10,507 nucleotides of DNA from JBJXGC01 sp046154545 (GCA_046154545.1 JBJXGC010000005.1:1-10507), one strand, 5' to 3'. Shown: positions 1-8,601, counted from the stretch's first letter. Made by a program: numbers and translations. Notes: generated by a model from the sequence alone, not told the origin.

Positions 1-1037
1 AGGACCGGGTAGGTGTCGCTCACGAGCTGGTGGTCGTCGGCGATCTTCGCCTCCTGGTAGCGGCCCTTGAGCCCAGAACGGAAGAAGTTCGCGGCGTTTG
101 TCGAGACTTCGGAGCCGAAGAGGTCGAGTGAGAGCGTGTAGTGCAGGTTCAGCTTGCGCTGCATCGTCGGCAGGTCGATGACGCCGAGCTGGCGCACGGC
201 GTCGGCGTCGCGGGGGTCGCCGATGCCGGCCTCGCGCATCGCCGCGCAGGTCGCCTCGAGGATTCGGGCGATGCCGGAGGTGCCGACGAACATGTGGTGC
301 GCCTCTTCAGTGAGCATGAAGCGGCAGGTGCGGGAGAGGGGGTCGAAGCCGGATTGGGCGAGGCTTTCGAGCTGCATCTTGCCATCGCGGTCGGTGAAGA
401 AGGTGAACATGAAGAAGGAGAGCCAATCCGGCGTCTCTTCGTTGAAGGCGCCGAGCATGCGGGGCGAGTCCTCGCTCCCGGAGCGGCGGCGGAGGAGTTC
501 GTCGGCCTCCTCGCGGCCGTCCCGGCCGAAGTACTTGTGGAGGAGGTAGACCATCGCCCAGAGATGCCGTCCCTCCTCGACGTTTACCTGGAAGAGGTTG
601 CGGAGGTCGTAGAGGGACGGTGCGGTCTTGCCCAGGTGGCGCTGCTGCTCGACTGAGGCCGGTTCGGTGTCCCCCTGGATGACGACGAGCCGGCGGAGCA
701 TGGCCCGGTATTCGCCTGGCACCTCCTGCCAGGCGGGCTCGCCCTTGTGGTCGCCGAAGGGGATGAGGCGCCCCTCGACGGCGGGCGCGAGGAGGATGCC
801 CCAGCGGTAATCCGGCATGCGCACGTGGTCGAATTTCGCCCAGCCCCGCGGGTCCACACTGACGGCGGTGCGGAGGTAGACGAGCGACTCCTGGAAGCCC
901 TCAGGCCCCATGTCCTTCCACCAGTTGAGGTAGCCGGGGTGCCACGATTCGAGCCCGCGGAGGACGCGCGGGTCGCCCGCCAGGTCCACGTTGTTCGGGA
1001 TGCGTGTGGTGTAATCGACGGCGCCTGTCTCAGTCAT
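1..1037 (-). CDS. boxB: Benzoyl-CoA 2,3-epoxidase, oxygenase subunit BoxB (C-terminus beyond window)
   Basis: BoxB is the diiron oxygenase that, with the reductase BoxA, converts benzoyl-CoA, O2 and NADPH to 2,3-epoxybenzoyl-CoA in the cytoplasm. The window holds 345 N-terminal residues; family members are about 470 aa, so roughly a quarter is missing off the left edge. Visible diiron ligand candidates are E125 (in QGDTEP), E155 and H158 (EEGRH), D216 (FFTDRDG), and E245 and H248 (EEAHH). Each lies at a constant +5 offset from the ligands I recall for the Azoarcus evansii enzyme, which strongly supports both identity and an intact metal site. The start at 1037 is set by a GGAGG at 1046-1050, 8 nt upstream. 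The gene follows boxC by 27 bp on the same strand, so the two are probably cotranscribed. BoxA, BoxD and benzoate-CoA ligase are not visible and may lie to the left. Confidence 0.96.
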   Translation of the reverse strand, partial: MTETGAVDYTTRIPNNVDLAGDPRVLRGLESWHPGYLNWWKDMGPEGFQESLVYLRTAVSVDPRGWAKFDHVRMPDYRWGILLAPAVEGRLIPFGDHKGEPAWQEVPGEYRAMLRRLVVIQGDTEPASVEQQRHLGKTAPSLYDLRNLFQVNVEEGRHLWAMVYLLHKYFGRDGREEADELLRRRSGSEDSPRMLGAFNEETPDWLSFFMFTFFTDRDGKMQLESLAQSGFDPLSRTCRFMLTEEAHHMFVGTSGIARILEATCAAMREAGIGDPRDADAVRQLGVIDLPTMQRKLNLHYTLSLDLFGSEVSTNAANFFRSGLKGRYQEAKIADDHQLVSDTYPV

Positions 1038-1064
1038 ATCTCGTCCCTCCGGCCAGTGCCCTGG

Positions 1065-2720
<1,656 letters not shown>

Positions 2721-2868
2721 CGAGGCTCCTCCGGTCTTCGGTCTTGTGCCCATTCTACGCTGGCCGCTCAGCGCCCGGGCCGGCCGTGCATCCCCGCCGT
2801 CGATCGGTCAGACTACCCGCGGAAACGGCAGCCTGCAGCATGTCGATACAACCAGAGGCGGGGGTCAG
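2721..2868. promoter_or_regulatory. Divergent intergenic region between boxC and the thiolase-like gene
   Basis: These 148 bp separate two divergently transcribed units and must hold both 5' leaders. Ribosome binding sites are clear on each side: GGAGGAG for boxC at 2726-2732 (minus) and AGAGGCGGGGG for the thiolase-like gene at 2854-2864 (plus). On the minus strand a TAGAAT at 2757-2752 resembles a -10 hexamer and would give a leader of roughly 25 nt, but I see no convincing -35 element 16-18 bp upstream of it. Short symmetric stretches occur, such as CGATCG near 2803 and GCAGCCTGC near 2828, but none is long enough to name as an operator. Shared regulation of both units from this region is inference. 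Confidence 0.45.
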
Positions 2869-4017
2869 ATGAGCAAAGTCGGGACGAGGGTCGCTTTTGT
2901 CGGGTGTGGGTACACGCACGCCTCCCGGGCGCCGCTGAAGCCCGAGGTGGAACTGGCGATCGACGCCTGCCGGATGGCCGTCGAGGACGCCGGCATGGAC
3001 ATGCGCGACGTGGATGGGATCAACGTCCAGGTCCATCACTATCCCCCACCGAACACGGCCGAGATCGTCAAGGGCCTGGGCATGGGGGAGCCCCGCTGGC
3101 AGCGGGAAGGGGGCCTGGGTATCCTCCCAGCAGGCATCGCGGCGGAGGCGATCGACGCCGGGAAGTGCAACGCCGTCCTCGTCTGCAAGATCATGAATAC
3201 GGTGGCCCCGGTCACCACACCGCAGATCGACCCGGAGACGGGGCGAGTGGCCGGCTGGGCCCAGTTCGAGGTGCCCTACGGGATGGGCTATTCGATGCAG
3301 CGGCTCGGCCTCCGGCTGCGGGCGTACATGCACCGCTATGGGGTCACGGCCGAGCAGCTCGGACAGATCCCGGTGGTCGAACGTGAGCATGCGCTGCTCA
3401 ACCCCTGGGCCTACCAGAAGACGCCGCTGACCCTCGACGACTATATGGGCGCCCGCTGGATCTCGGACCCTGTGCGGCTGCTCGATTGCGACGTCCCGGT
3501 GAACGGCGCTTTCGCCTTCCTGATGACGCGCGAAGAGATCGCGAAGTCGTTGCGCCACCCGCCGGTCTACCTGCTCGCCTGGGCCGGCACGGACCCGGAC
3601 GATGTCCAGATCCAGGACCATCTCCTCCCGGAGCAGCTTGAGGGCATTTCTCCCCTCGCCGAGACACTCTACCGGGACGCCGGTGTGGGGCCCGCGGAGA
3701 TGGACCTCTGGTACCTCTACGACGGCTTTAGCTGGTTCGTCCTGAACTGGATGGAGAACCTCGGCCTGGTGCCCCGGGGCGAGGCCGGCCGCTACGTTGA
3801 GGGCGGTGACCGTATCCGGATCACCGGGGAGCATCCGCTCAACACCCATGGCGGACAGCTCTCGGAGGGCCGCCTCCACGGCCATGGGCATGTGCTCGAG
3901 GCGGTCCAGCAGCTCCGGGGCACGGCCGGCGTGCGCCAGGTGAAGAAGGCGGACTACGCCATCATCTCCTCCGTCTTCCCGGACACCGGCGCCGCCGGCA
4001 TCCTCGTCCGCGCCTGA
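2869..4017 (+). CDS. Thiolase-superfamily protein of the Ltp2-like, DUF35-associated type (candidate acyl-CoA aldolase)
   Basis: This 382-aa thiolase-fold protein belongs to the group annotated as lipid-transfer protein or acetyl-CoA acetyltransferase. The N-terminal half has AAEAIDAGKCNAVLVCK (91-107), matching the thiolase helix-strand after the nucleophile. Counting back from I95 as in human SCP2 thiolase puts Gly81 where the catalytic Cys should be. The C-terminal half has YLYDGFSW (282-289) and NTHGGQLSEGRLHGHGH (325-341). The usual thiolase GHP histidine is replaced by R335, with H337 nearby. Loss of Cys plus a DUF35 partner is typical of Ltp2, which performs retro-aldol cleavage in steroid side-chain catabolism. 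Acyl-CoA aldolase activity is therefore plausible here, and ordinary thiolysis is unlikely. The start at 2869 is preferred because AGAGGCGGGGG precedes it; an upstream in-frame ATG at 2683 lies inside boxC. The DUF35 gene follows after 26 bp. Confidence 0.9.
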   Translation: MSKVGTRVAFVGCGYTHASRAPLKPEVELAIDACRMAVEDAGMDMRDVDGINVQVHHYPPPNTAEIVKGLGMGEPRWQREGGLGILPAGIAAEAIDAGKCNAVLVCKIMNTVAPVTTPQIDPETGRVAGWAQFEVPYGMGYSMQRLGLRLRAYMHRYGVTAEQLGQIPVVEREHALLNPWAYQKTPLTLDDYMGARWISDPVRLLDCDVPVNGAFAFLMTREEIAKSLRHPPVYLLAWAGTDPDDVQIQDHLLPEQLEGISPLAETLYRDAGVGPAEMDLWYLYDGFSWFVLNWMENLGLVPRGEAGRYVEGGDRIRITGEHPLNTHGGQLSEGRLHGHGHVLEAVQQLRGTAGVRQVKKADYAIISSVFPDTGAAGILVRA

Positions 4018-4043
4018 ACACCACCGCCGAACGGAGGCCGAAC

Positions 4044-4517
4044 ATGCCAGAGGAAACGCGCCCCAACATCGAGACCCGGGCGGGCCAGGAACAGCTCCGG
4101 AAGATGGGCGTGAAGCCGCTGCCCCAGCCCGATGCCCTGACCGCCCCCTACTGGGAAGCGGCCCGCCGTCACGAACTGCGCATCCAACGCTGCGCGAGCT
4201 GTTCGGAGTACCAGCATCCGCCCTTCGACTACTGTCGCAAGTGCCAGGGGACAGCACTGGAATGGACGGCGATCAGCGGCAAGGGCAAGGTCTACAGCTT
4301 CATCATCGACCACCGGCTGATGGTCCCCGGGTTCGACGAGCCCTACGTGGTCGCCCAGGTGAACCCGGTCGAGGCCAAGACCAACCTGGTACGGATCACG
4401 ACGAACATCCGCGGCTGTGAGCCGGCGGCCGTCTACATCGGGATGCCGGTGGAGGTCGTCTTCGAGGACGTGCGGGACGACACGACCCTGCCCCAGTTCA
4501 GGGCCGTCGTGCCATGA
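4044..4517 (+). CDS. DUF35 zinc-ribbon/OB-fold protein, partner of the thiolase-like protein
   Basis: DUF35 proteins are small acyl-CoA-binding partners of thiolase-superfamily enzymes, as in archaeal HMG-CoA synthase complexes and Ltp2-ChsH2. The 157-aa product has the canonical order: an N-terminal helical segment with ALTAPYWEAARRHELRIQRC (31-50), a rubredoxin-like zinc ribbon with C50, C53, C64 and C67 (CxxC-x10-CxxC), then the OB-fold starting at GKGKVYSFIIDHR (79-91). All four cysteines are present, so zinc binding is expected. A GGAGG at 4033-4037 sits 6 nt before the ATG. It begins 26 bp after the thiolase-like stop, which supports cotranscription and a physical complex. Unlike mycobacterial ChsH2 it is not fused to a MaoC hydratase domain, so any hydratase must be encoded elsewhere. 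Confidence 0.94.
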   Translation: MPEETRPNIETRAGQEQLRKMGVKPLPQPDALTAPYWEAARRHELRIQRCASCSEYQHPPFDYCRKCQGTALEWTAISGKGKVYSFIIDHRLMVPGFDEPYVVAQVNPVEAKTNLVRITTNIRGCEPAAVYIGMPVEVVFEDVRDDTTLPQFRAVVP

Positions 4518-4560
4518 ACCTGCGGGCGATGCGGCTTATCCGGTGGGGAGGGTTGAGCAG

Positions 4561-5223
4561 ATGAAGACGCAGGAGACCGCGAGCCGCAAGGCAGCAATCG
4601 TCGGACTCGCGTTGGTGACTATCGCGTTCGCCGCCGGTGGTACGTTGCTCGGAGAGGTCTTTGGCTCTTCTGGCGACTCCGACCAGACCTTTATCCAGCA
4701 CTATTCGTCGCCGGGGAATCGCATCGGCGACATGGTAGGGTCGGCGCTGTTGATCGTCGCGGGCGCGGCCATCCTCGTTTCCGTGGTGGCCGTGCGACGC
4801 CTGCTGGCGCCCGTGAATTCGCTTAGCACCGACCTGTTTTCCAGTTCGGGACTCACCGCCGCCGTACTCCTCATGGTGGCGGGAGCACTTTTTCTGACCA
4901 CGCCGTTCTCGATCAGCTTCGGTGGAGTGTTCGACGACGACGGGCAGTTCGCGGGTGGCCACGCGGCCGTGCTTCCCCAGGCAGCGACGTTCCTCGTGGC
5001 CTTCGCCGCGATGCCCATGGCAGCGTTCGCGATCGTCTCCCTCGGGTTCGCGAACCGGGCGTGCAAGCTGTTCCCGCATTGGCACACGGTGCTCGGGTTG
5101 GTCTGCTCCGCCCTTCTCTTGCTGGCTCTCTCCGGCGTCGCCGGCTTCGCACTGCCGATCTGGACGGCCGCCACCGCGGTGGCGTTGTGGCGTGGACGGC
5201 GGCACCTGCCGCTGGACATGTGA
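4561..5223 (+). CDS. Multi-pass membrane protein of unknown function
   Basis: I do not recognise the family of this 220-aa protein. Hydrophobic segments lie at about 11-31, 57-78, 98-118, 136-162 and 175-208; the last is long enough for one or two passes, giving five or six membrane helices. The loop between helices 1 and 2 (about 32-55) contains DSDQTFIQHYSSPGNRIGD, and the loop after helix 3 has an acidic FDDDGQF stretch (124-130). The C-terminus is basic (RGRRH), suggesting a cytoplasmic tail. No channel, transporter or enzyme motif is evident. GGGGAGG at 4545-4551 lies 9 nt before the ATG. It follows the DUF35 gene by 43 bp on the same strand, so it may share its transcript, but no catabolic role can be inferred. 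By eye its codons are less G/C-biased at third positions than its neighbours, hinting at a different origin. Confidence 0.82.
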   Translation: MKTQETASRKAAIVGLALVTIAFAAGGTLLGEVFGSSGDSDQTFIQHYSSPGNRIGDMVGSALLIVAGAAILVSVVAVRRLLAPVNSLSTDLFSSSGLTAAVLLMVAGALFLTTPFSISFGGVFDDDGQFAGGHAAVLPQAATFLVAFAAMPMAAFAIVSLGFANRACKLFPHWHTVLGLVCSALLLLALSGVAGFALPIWTAATAVALWRGRRHLPLDM

Positions 5224-5299
5224 AGGGGCGGCGAGGCTCACAGCGTCAGGCCGTCGCACGGGACGAGGCCATCACTCCCGGAACAAGCTGCCAGCGACC
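5224..5299. other. Convergent intergenic spacer
   Basis: This 76-bp gap lies between the ends of the membrane-protein gene (plus) and the hydratase gene (minus). A bidirectional terminator would be expected here, but I see no GC-rich perfect stem followed by a T-tract on either strand. Termination may be Rho-dependent or occur outside the spacer. Confidence 0.5.
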
Positions 5300-6100
5300 T
5301 TATCGCCCCGTGAACTTCCCGGGCCGCTTCTCGGCGAACGCCAGCGGGCCTTCCTTCGCGTCCTCCGACTGGCGGAGGACGCTGAGCACGGCCGCCTCCA
5401 GGCGGAGCCCGTCCTGGATGTGCATGTACTGGCTGCGCACGGCCAGCTCCTTGATGGCGCGGACCGCCAGCGGCGGATTTGCGGCGATGCGGCTGGCGTA
5501 GTCCATCGCCGCGTCCATCAGTTTGTCGGCGGGGACCACTTTGTTGATCAGGCCCATGCGAAGGGCGTCCTCGGCTGAAAAGTGGTCGCCGACGAGGAGC
5601 ATCTCCATCGCCATCGGGTAGGGAAGCTGGCGGATCGCCCGCTGCGAACCGCCGTTCCCGGCGAGGATACCGCGCTTGACCTCACTGATCCCGAAGATCG
5701 CGTACTCGGAGGCCACCCGGATATCGGTGGCGAAGAGGAGGGTCATGCCGCCCGCCAGGCAGTAGCCGTTTACGGCAGCGACGACCGGCTTCCAGACCTC
5801 GAGGCCGCGGTTCAGGAGCAGCTCCTCCTGCGTCTGCCAGAACTTCCAGACCTCGTTCTCGTTGCTCTGTTGAGACATCGTCTTGAGGTCGGCGCCGGCG
5901 CAGAAGGCCTGCTTGTCGGGCGGGCGGTTGGGATTGGCGGCACCGGTGATGACCGCCACCCAGATATCCGGGTTGTCGCGCACTTCCGTCCAGGCGTTGC
6001 TCAGTTCGGTGTAGGTCGCCGGGTCCATGGCGTTCATGGCCTCAGGCCGGTTGAACGTGAGGACCGCGATGTGGTCGTTGACCTCGAAGAGCAGGGCCAT
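5300..6100 (-). CDS. Enoyl-CoA hydratase/isomerase family (crotonase superfamily) protein
   Basis: The 266-aa product has the length and motifs of a crotonase-fold enzyme acting on enoyl-CoA or related thioesters. The first oxyanion-hole segment is AFCAGADL (65-72) and the second is NGYCLAGGMTLLFATDIRVA (111-130), followed by FGISEVKRGILAGNGG (136-151). Of the two glutamates used by rat mitochondrial hydratase, the E164 counterpart is present (E140) but the E144 counterpart is replaced by T120. Single-Glu members include isomerases and many EchA-type proteins, so the precise reaction (hydration, isomerisation or hydrolysis) is open. The start at 6100 is set by AAGGAG at 6112-6117 and by the usual short N-terminus before the first strand. 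The frame stays open to 6298, but that extension reads through a hairpin region and is unlike the family. It lies 305 bp downstream of the GNAT gene on the same strand. Confidence 0.94.
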   Translation of the reverse strand: MALLFEVNDHIAVLTFNRPEAMNAMDPATYTELSNAWTEVRDNPDIWVAVITGAANPNRPPDKQAFCAGADLKTMSQQSNENEVWKFWQTQEELLLNRGLEVWKPVVAAVNGYCLAGGMTLLFATDIRVASEYAIFGISEVKRGILAGNGGSQRAIRQLPYPMAMEMLLVGDHFSAEDALRMGLINKVVPADKLMDAAMDYASRIAANPPLAVRAIKELAVRSQYMHIQDGLRLEAAVLSVLRQSEDAKEGPLAFAEKRPGKFTGR

Positions 6101-6405
6101 GGTGTGGTCGTCTCCTTTTTGGGGCGGCGGTAACCGGACGGGCCGGGTCACCTGCCCCAACCGGCGGGAGCTTAAGCGACGCTGTTTTGGGCGTCCACGG
6201 GACGGGTGGGGTTCAGAGTTTTGCGACGACTCCAGGAAGGAAGCGACGCGGACCGGAGCCCTCCTTAGCAGTCGGGCTAAGGACGGCATCGCAGGCAAGG
6301 ACGCGCCGCTAACGCATCCTTAGCCCGACCGCCAGGGAGGGCCCCGGTCCCCCGCGCGTCATCCCCGGCGACCTCCAACGAACCGGTCCCCCGCGGAGGC
6401 CGGGC
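6101..6405. other. 305-bp intergenic region between GNAT and hydratase genes, with a strong inverted repeat
   Basis: No gene is supported here. The part next to the hydratase gene (6101-6249) holds its ribosome binding site AAGGAG (6112-6117), and GCGTCGCTT occurs twice on the minus strand (about 6249-6241 and 6182-6174). The centre (6250-6350) is a long imperfect inverted repeat listed separately. The remainder (6351-6405) is GC-rich with no evident motif. On the minus strand TGGACG and TTAAGC are spaced like weak -35/-10 hexamers upstream of the hydratase gene, but each matches consensus poorly. The size of the gap implies that the hydratase gene has its own control or an attenuated readthrough. 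Confidence 0.6.
6250..6350 (-). repeat. 34-bp imperfect inverted repeat with nested 8-bp hairpin (possible RNA switch or palindromic element)
   Basis: Arms 6250-6283 and 6317-6350 match at 30 of 34 positions around a 33-nt loop. In minus-strand RNA three of the four mismatches become G-U pairs, leaving one C-A mismatch; in plus-strand RNA three are A-C mismatches and one is U-G. The structure is thus more stable in RNA read toward the hydratase gene. The left arm contains a perfect 8-bp hairpin of its own, TCCTTAGC at 6262-6269 and GCTAAGGA at 6276-6283 with a 6-nt loop. It competes with the long stem because the 6276-6283 segment pairs with either 6262-6269 or the third copy at 6317-6324. 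No T-tract follows on either strand, so a standard intrinsic terminator is not supported. It could be an attenuator, a processing stem downstream of the GNAT gene, or a dispersed palindromic repeat. Confidence 0.75.
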
Positions 6406-7422
6406 TCAGCGCGCCCAGGCGACGCGCTCATCGACGTGGCGCTCCATCGTGTGTTCGACCGGCACGAAGCCGTGGCCGAGCCAGAAGGGGGCGGCGCTGT
6501 AGTTCCCGCTGGCGAAGTGGAGCGTGCACGTCTCGAATCCGTTCTCTCGTACCCAGCTCAGGGCTTCACCGAGCACGGCAGTACCGACTCCCCCGCTCCG
6601 CGCCGCTTCCGTGACGATCCCCTCGAACAGGTAGATGTCGCTGCCATGCGCCACGACTGGTGGCGTGAACCCGGGCCGAATGAAGGTCGTCATGGCCACC
6701 GGCTCGCCCTGCTGGTAGCCGATGAAGTACGGCGTCGCCCCGGCCTCCAGGAAGCCCAGGTTGAACGCGCGCGTCTGCTGGTGGGGCTCCTTCAGCAGCG
6801 CCCAGAAGATCGGCGCCCGGTTGTGGTGTTCCATCAGGACATCGGAAAGCCGCGTGACGAGGTCGATGTCCTCCGTCCCCGCGCGGTGCACCTCGATACC
6901 CGTCGGCCGGATATTGGTGACGGGGTCGGCGGCGCGGCGCGTGGCCGCTGTCATCGCCCGGCCGAAGCCGAGCGAGACCCAGGCCTCCTGTTCGTCCGCA
7001 TGGCCGGCGAGGATCGCCGTCCGGTGGATGAAGTAGCCGTCGCGTACCCATTGAGCGGCCAGGTGGCGGTACATCTCGCGGTAGACCACCGTCGGGTCGC
7101 TGGCGGCGGCCACGGCGTGACCCTCGACGGGGATCGAGATGGAATGTGGCGGCACGAACAGGGCTGCCATCTCCGTTGGCGGGATGAGCATGCGCTGCCC
7201 GAAAAGGAAGCCCAGGGCTTCCCCGCCGGCCTCGGCGATCACACCATCAGCGAACGGGTTCGCCACCAGTCCTCTGACGAAGCCCTCCACCGCTGCCGGT
7301 AAACCAAGTGCGGGGTCGATGAAGGGCACGCGCGCGTGTCCCTCAGCGAGGCGGGCGGCCAGCAGCCCCGCCGCGGCGGCGGTATCCTGGGCGGTAAAGG
7401 GACGGACGGTTGGAAGTGCCAT
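6406..7422 (-). CDS. Tandem GNAT-fold N-acetyltransferase
   Basis: This 338-aa protein has two GNAT-like halves. The C-terminal domain (about 174-338) carries the acetyl-CoA pyrophosphate-binding loop RSGGVG (275-280), fitting R/Q-x-x-G-x-G/A, followed by a helix and WLGHGF (314-319), the typical GNAT beta-strand near the C-terminus. The N-terminal half (about 5-160) starts like a GNAT (TVRPFTAQDTAAAAGLL) and ends with AWVSLGFG (147-154), but shows no clear acetyl-CoA loop and is probably degenerate. Substrate is unknown: an amine, a protein lysine or a small molecule are all possible. It starts 48 bp after the stop of the upstream acyl-CoA dehydrogenase gene on the same strand, so it is probably the third gene of that transcript. 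A link to acyl-CoA metabolism rests only on position. The ATG at 7422 has only a weak GAGG (7434-7437), lying inside a palindrome. Confidence 0.88.
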   Translation of the reverse strand: MALPTVRPFTAQDTAAAAGLLAARLAEGHARVPFIDPALGLPAAVEGFVRGLVANPFADGVIAEAGGEALGFLFGQRMLIPPTEMAALFVPPHSISIPVEGHAVAAASDPTVVYREMYRHLAAQWVRDGYFIHRTAILAGHADEQEAWVSLGFGRAMTAATRRAADPVTNIRPTGIEVHRAGTEDIDLVTRLSDVLMEHHNRAPIFWALLKEPHQQTRAFNLGFLEAGATPYFIGYQQGEPVAMTTFIRPGFTPPVVAHGSDIYLFEGIVTEAARSGGVGTAVLGEALSWVRENGFETCTLHFASGNYSAAPFWLGHGFVPVEHTMERHVDERVAWAR

Positions 7423-7426
7423 TGGG

Positions 7427-7438
7427 TGAGGTACCTCA
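7427..7438. repeat. 12-bp perfect palindrome upstream of the GNAT gene
   Basis: TGAGGTACCTCA is its own reverse complement and sits 4 nt upstream of the GNAT start codon, in the 48-bp gap after the acyl-CoA dehydrogenase gene. It includes the only Shine-Dalgarno-like GAGG for the GNAT gene, so an RNA hairpin or a bound protein could affect its translation. A palindrome of this length may also be chance. Confidence 0.5.
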
Positions 7439-7470
7439 GCAGAGTCCCGGACGACCTTCCCGCTCGTCGG

Positions 7471-8601
7471 TCAGTCGAGGACGGCGTGGGCGATCGTGCG
7501 GTGATGTTCGAAGGTCGTGCCCAGGCGCATCGTCCAGGCCGAAGCGCGCTGGTAGAAGAGCTGCAGGTCGAAGTCCTTGATCTGCGAGAGGCCGCCGTGG
7601 ATCTGGTTCGCCTGGTGGAGACACATCTGGCAGCGGACGTTGCAGAAGGCCTTGGCGGTGGCCACTTCGAGGGTCGCGGGCAGGCCCTGGCTCAGCCGCC
7701 AGAGCGCTTCGTAGGTCAGGAGCTGGGCGCCATCGACCCAGGTGACGATGTCGGCGCAGATGTGGGCGATCGCCTGGAAGGCGCCGATGGGCCGCCCGAA
7801 GGCGACCCGGTCCTTGGCGTAATCGATCGCCATATCCACTGCCTTGCGGGTGGCCCCCACGATCTGGGCGCAGAGCAACGCCGTCGCCCGCTCGATCAGC
7901 CGCTCGGCGATCGGCCAGCCCTCGCCCAGGCCGCCAACGAGGTCGGCGCGGCCAACCCGGACGCCCTCGAGGACAACCTTGCACTGGCGGTCCCCGGCCA
8001 TCGTCGGGAGGACCGAGTGGGTGATCCCCGGTGCGCTGGTATCGACGAGGAAGAGCGAGATCCCCGCGCTGTTGGCCGTGGCCGGGGCCGTCCGGCAGGC
8101 CACGAGGCAGTGGCTTGAGGCGCCGAAGTAGTCCACGAACAGCTTCGTCCCGGTCAGCGTGAAGCCATCGCCGTCCGGCGTCGCGGTGCACTGGACGCTG
8201 TCCGGGCCGAGGCGCCCGTCCGCCTCGACGACCGCCCAGGTGAGGATGGCCTGGCCGTTGATGACCCGCGGGAGCACCGCGCCGCGCTGAGCGTCCGTCC
8301 CGGACTCGGCCACGGCCAGGGCTGTCACCACGGAACTGAGGAGGGGAAGCGGCGCCGCCGCGCGGCCGGCCTCTTCCAGGATGAGCCCGAGGTGGCTGAG
8401 GGGCGCCCCATCGCCGCCGTACGCCTCCGGCAGGACGAGCGCGGTCCAGCCCTGCTTTGCCGCCGCCGCCCAGAGCTCCGGGGGGAAGCCCGGGTCCTGC
8501 TGCTCGACCGCCCGCACGAGACTGGGCGGGCATTCCGCCTCGAGGAAAGCGCGGACGCTCGTTTTGAGCAGGTCTTCTTCTTCGTTGAGCAGTACGTCCA
8601 T
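7471..8601 (-). CDS. Acyl-CoA dehydrogenase family protein (FadE-like, first of a pair by position)
   Basis: The 376-aa protein has the three-part acyl-CoA dehydrogenase architecture: N-terminal helices (1-115) with LPEAYGGDG (57-65), a central beta domain (118-225) with GFTLTGTKLFV (146-156), and a C-terminal helical domain. That domain holds RVAFGRPIGAFQAIAH (265-280), the FAD-contacting segment, and QIHGGLSQIKDFDLQLFYQRA (from 333). At the position of the medium-chain enzyme's catalytic Glu376 this protein has G336. Such proteins often work as alpha2beta2 heterotetramers with a second, different dehydrogenase, as for FadE28-FadE29, and a second such gene lies immediately upstream. It would oxidise an acyl-CoA to the 2,3-enoyl-CoA and pass electrons to ETF; substrate unknown. 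AAGGA 7 nt before the ATG supports the start. The gap to the upstream dehydrogenase is 49 bp. Confidence 0.93.
   Translation of the reverse strand: MDVLLNEEEDLLKTSVRAFLEAECPPSLVRAVEQQDPGFPPELWAAAAKQGWTALVLPEAYGGDGAPLSHLGLILEEAGRAAAPLPLLSSVVTALAVAESGTDAQRGAVLPRVINGQAILTWAVVEADGRLGPDSVQCTATPDGDGFTLTGTKLFVDYFGASSHCLVACRTAPATANSAGISLFLVDTSAPGITHSVLPTMAGDRQCKVVLEGVRVGRADLVGGLGEGWPIAERLIERATALLCAQIVGATRKAVDMAIDYAKDRVAFGRPIGAFQAIAHICADIVTWVDGAQLLTYEALWRLSQGLPATLEVATAKAFCNVRCQMCLHQANQIHGGLSQIKDFDLQLFYQRASAWTMRLGTTFEHHRTIAHAVLD

Noticed and set aside
2847..2852. TACAAC as a -10 element for the thiolase-like gene
   Set aside because: It would put the transcript start on or within the ribosome binding site, and no -35 element is correctly spaced.
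2755..4257. 500-codon open frame on the minus strand opposite the thiolase-like and DUF35 genes
   Set aside because: Low-complexity translation, no domain, and complete overlap with well-supported genes on the other strand.
6101..6298. 66-residue N-terminal extension of the hydratase from an ATG at 6298
   Set aside because: It is Arg/Ser/Pro-rich, reads through the inverted repeat, and is absent from the crotonase family; the ATG at 6100 has AAGGAG upstream.
6250..6350. Integron attC site or T-box leader as an explanation of the inverted repeat
   Set aside because: No RYYYAAC/GTTRRRY core pair is placed at the arm ends, and no T-box antiterminator consensus or terminator U-tract is present.
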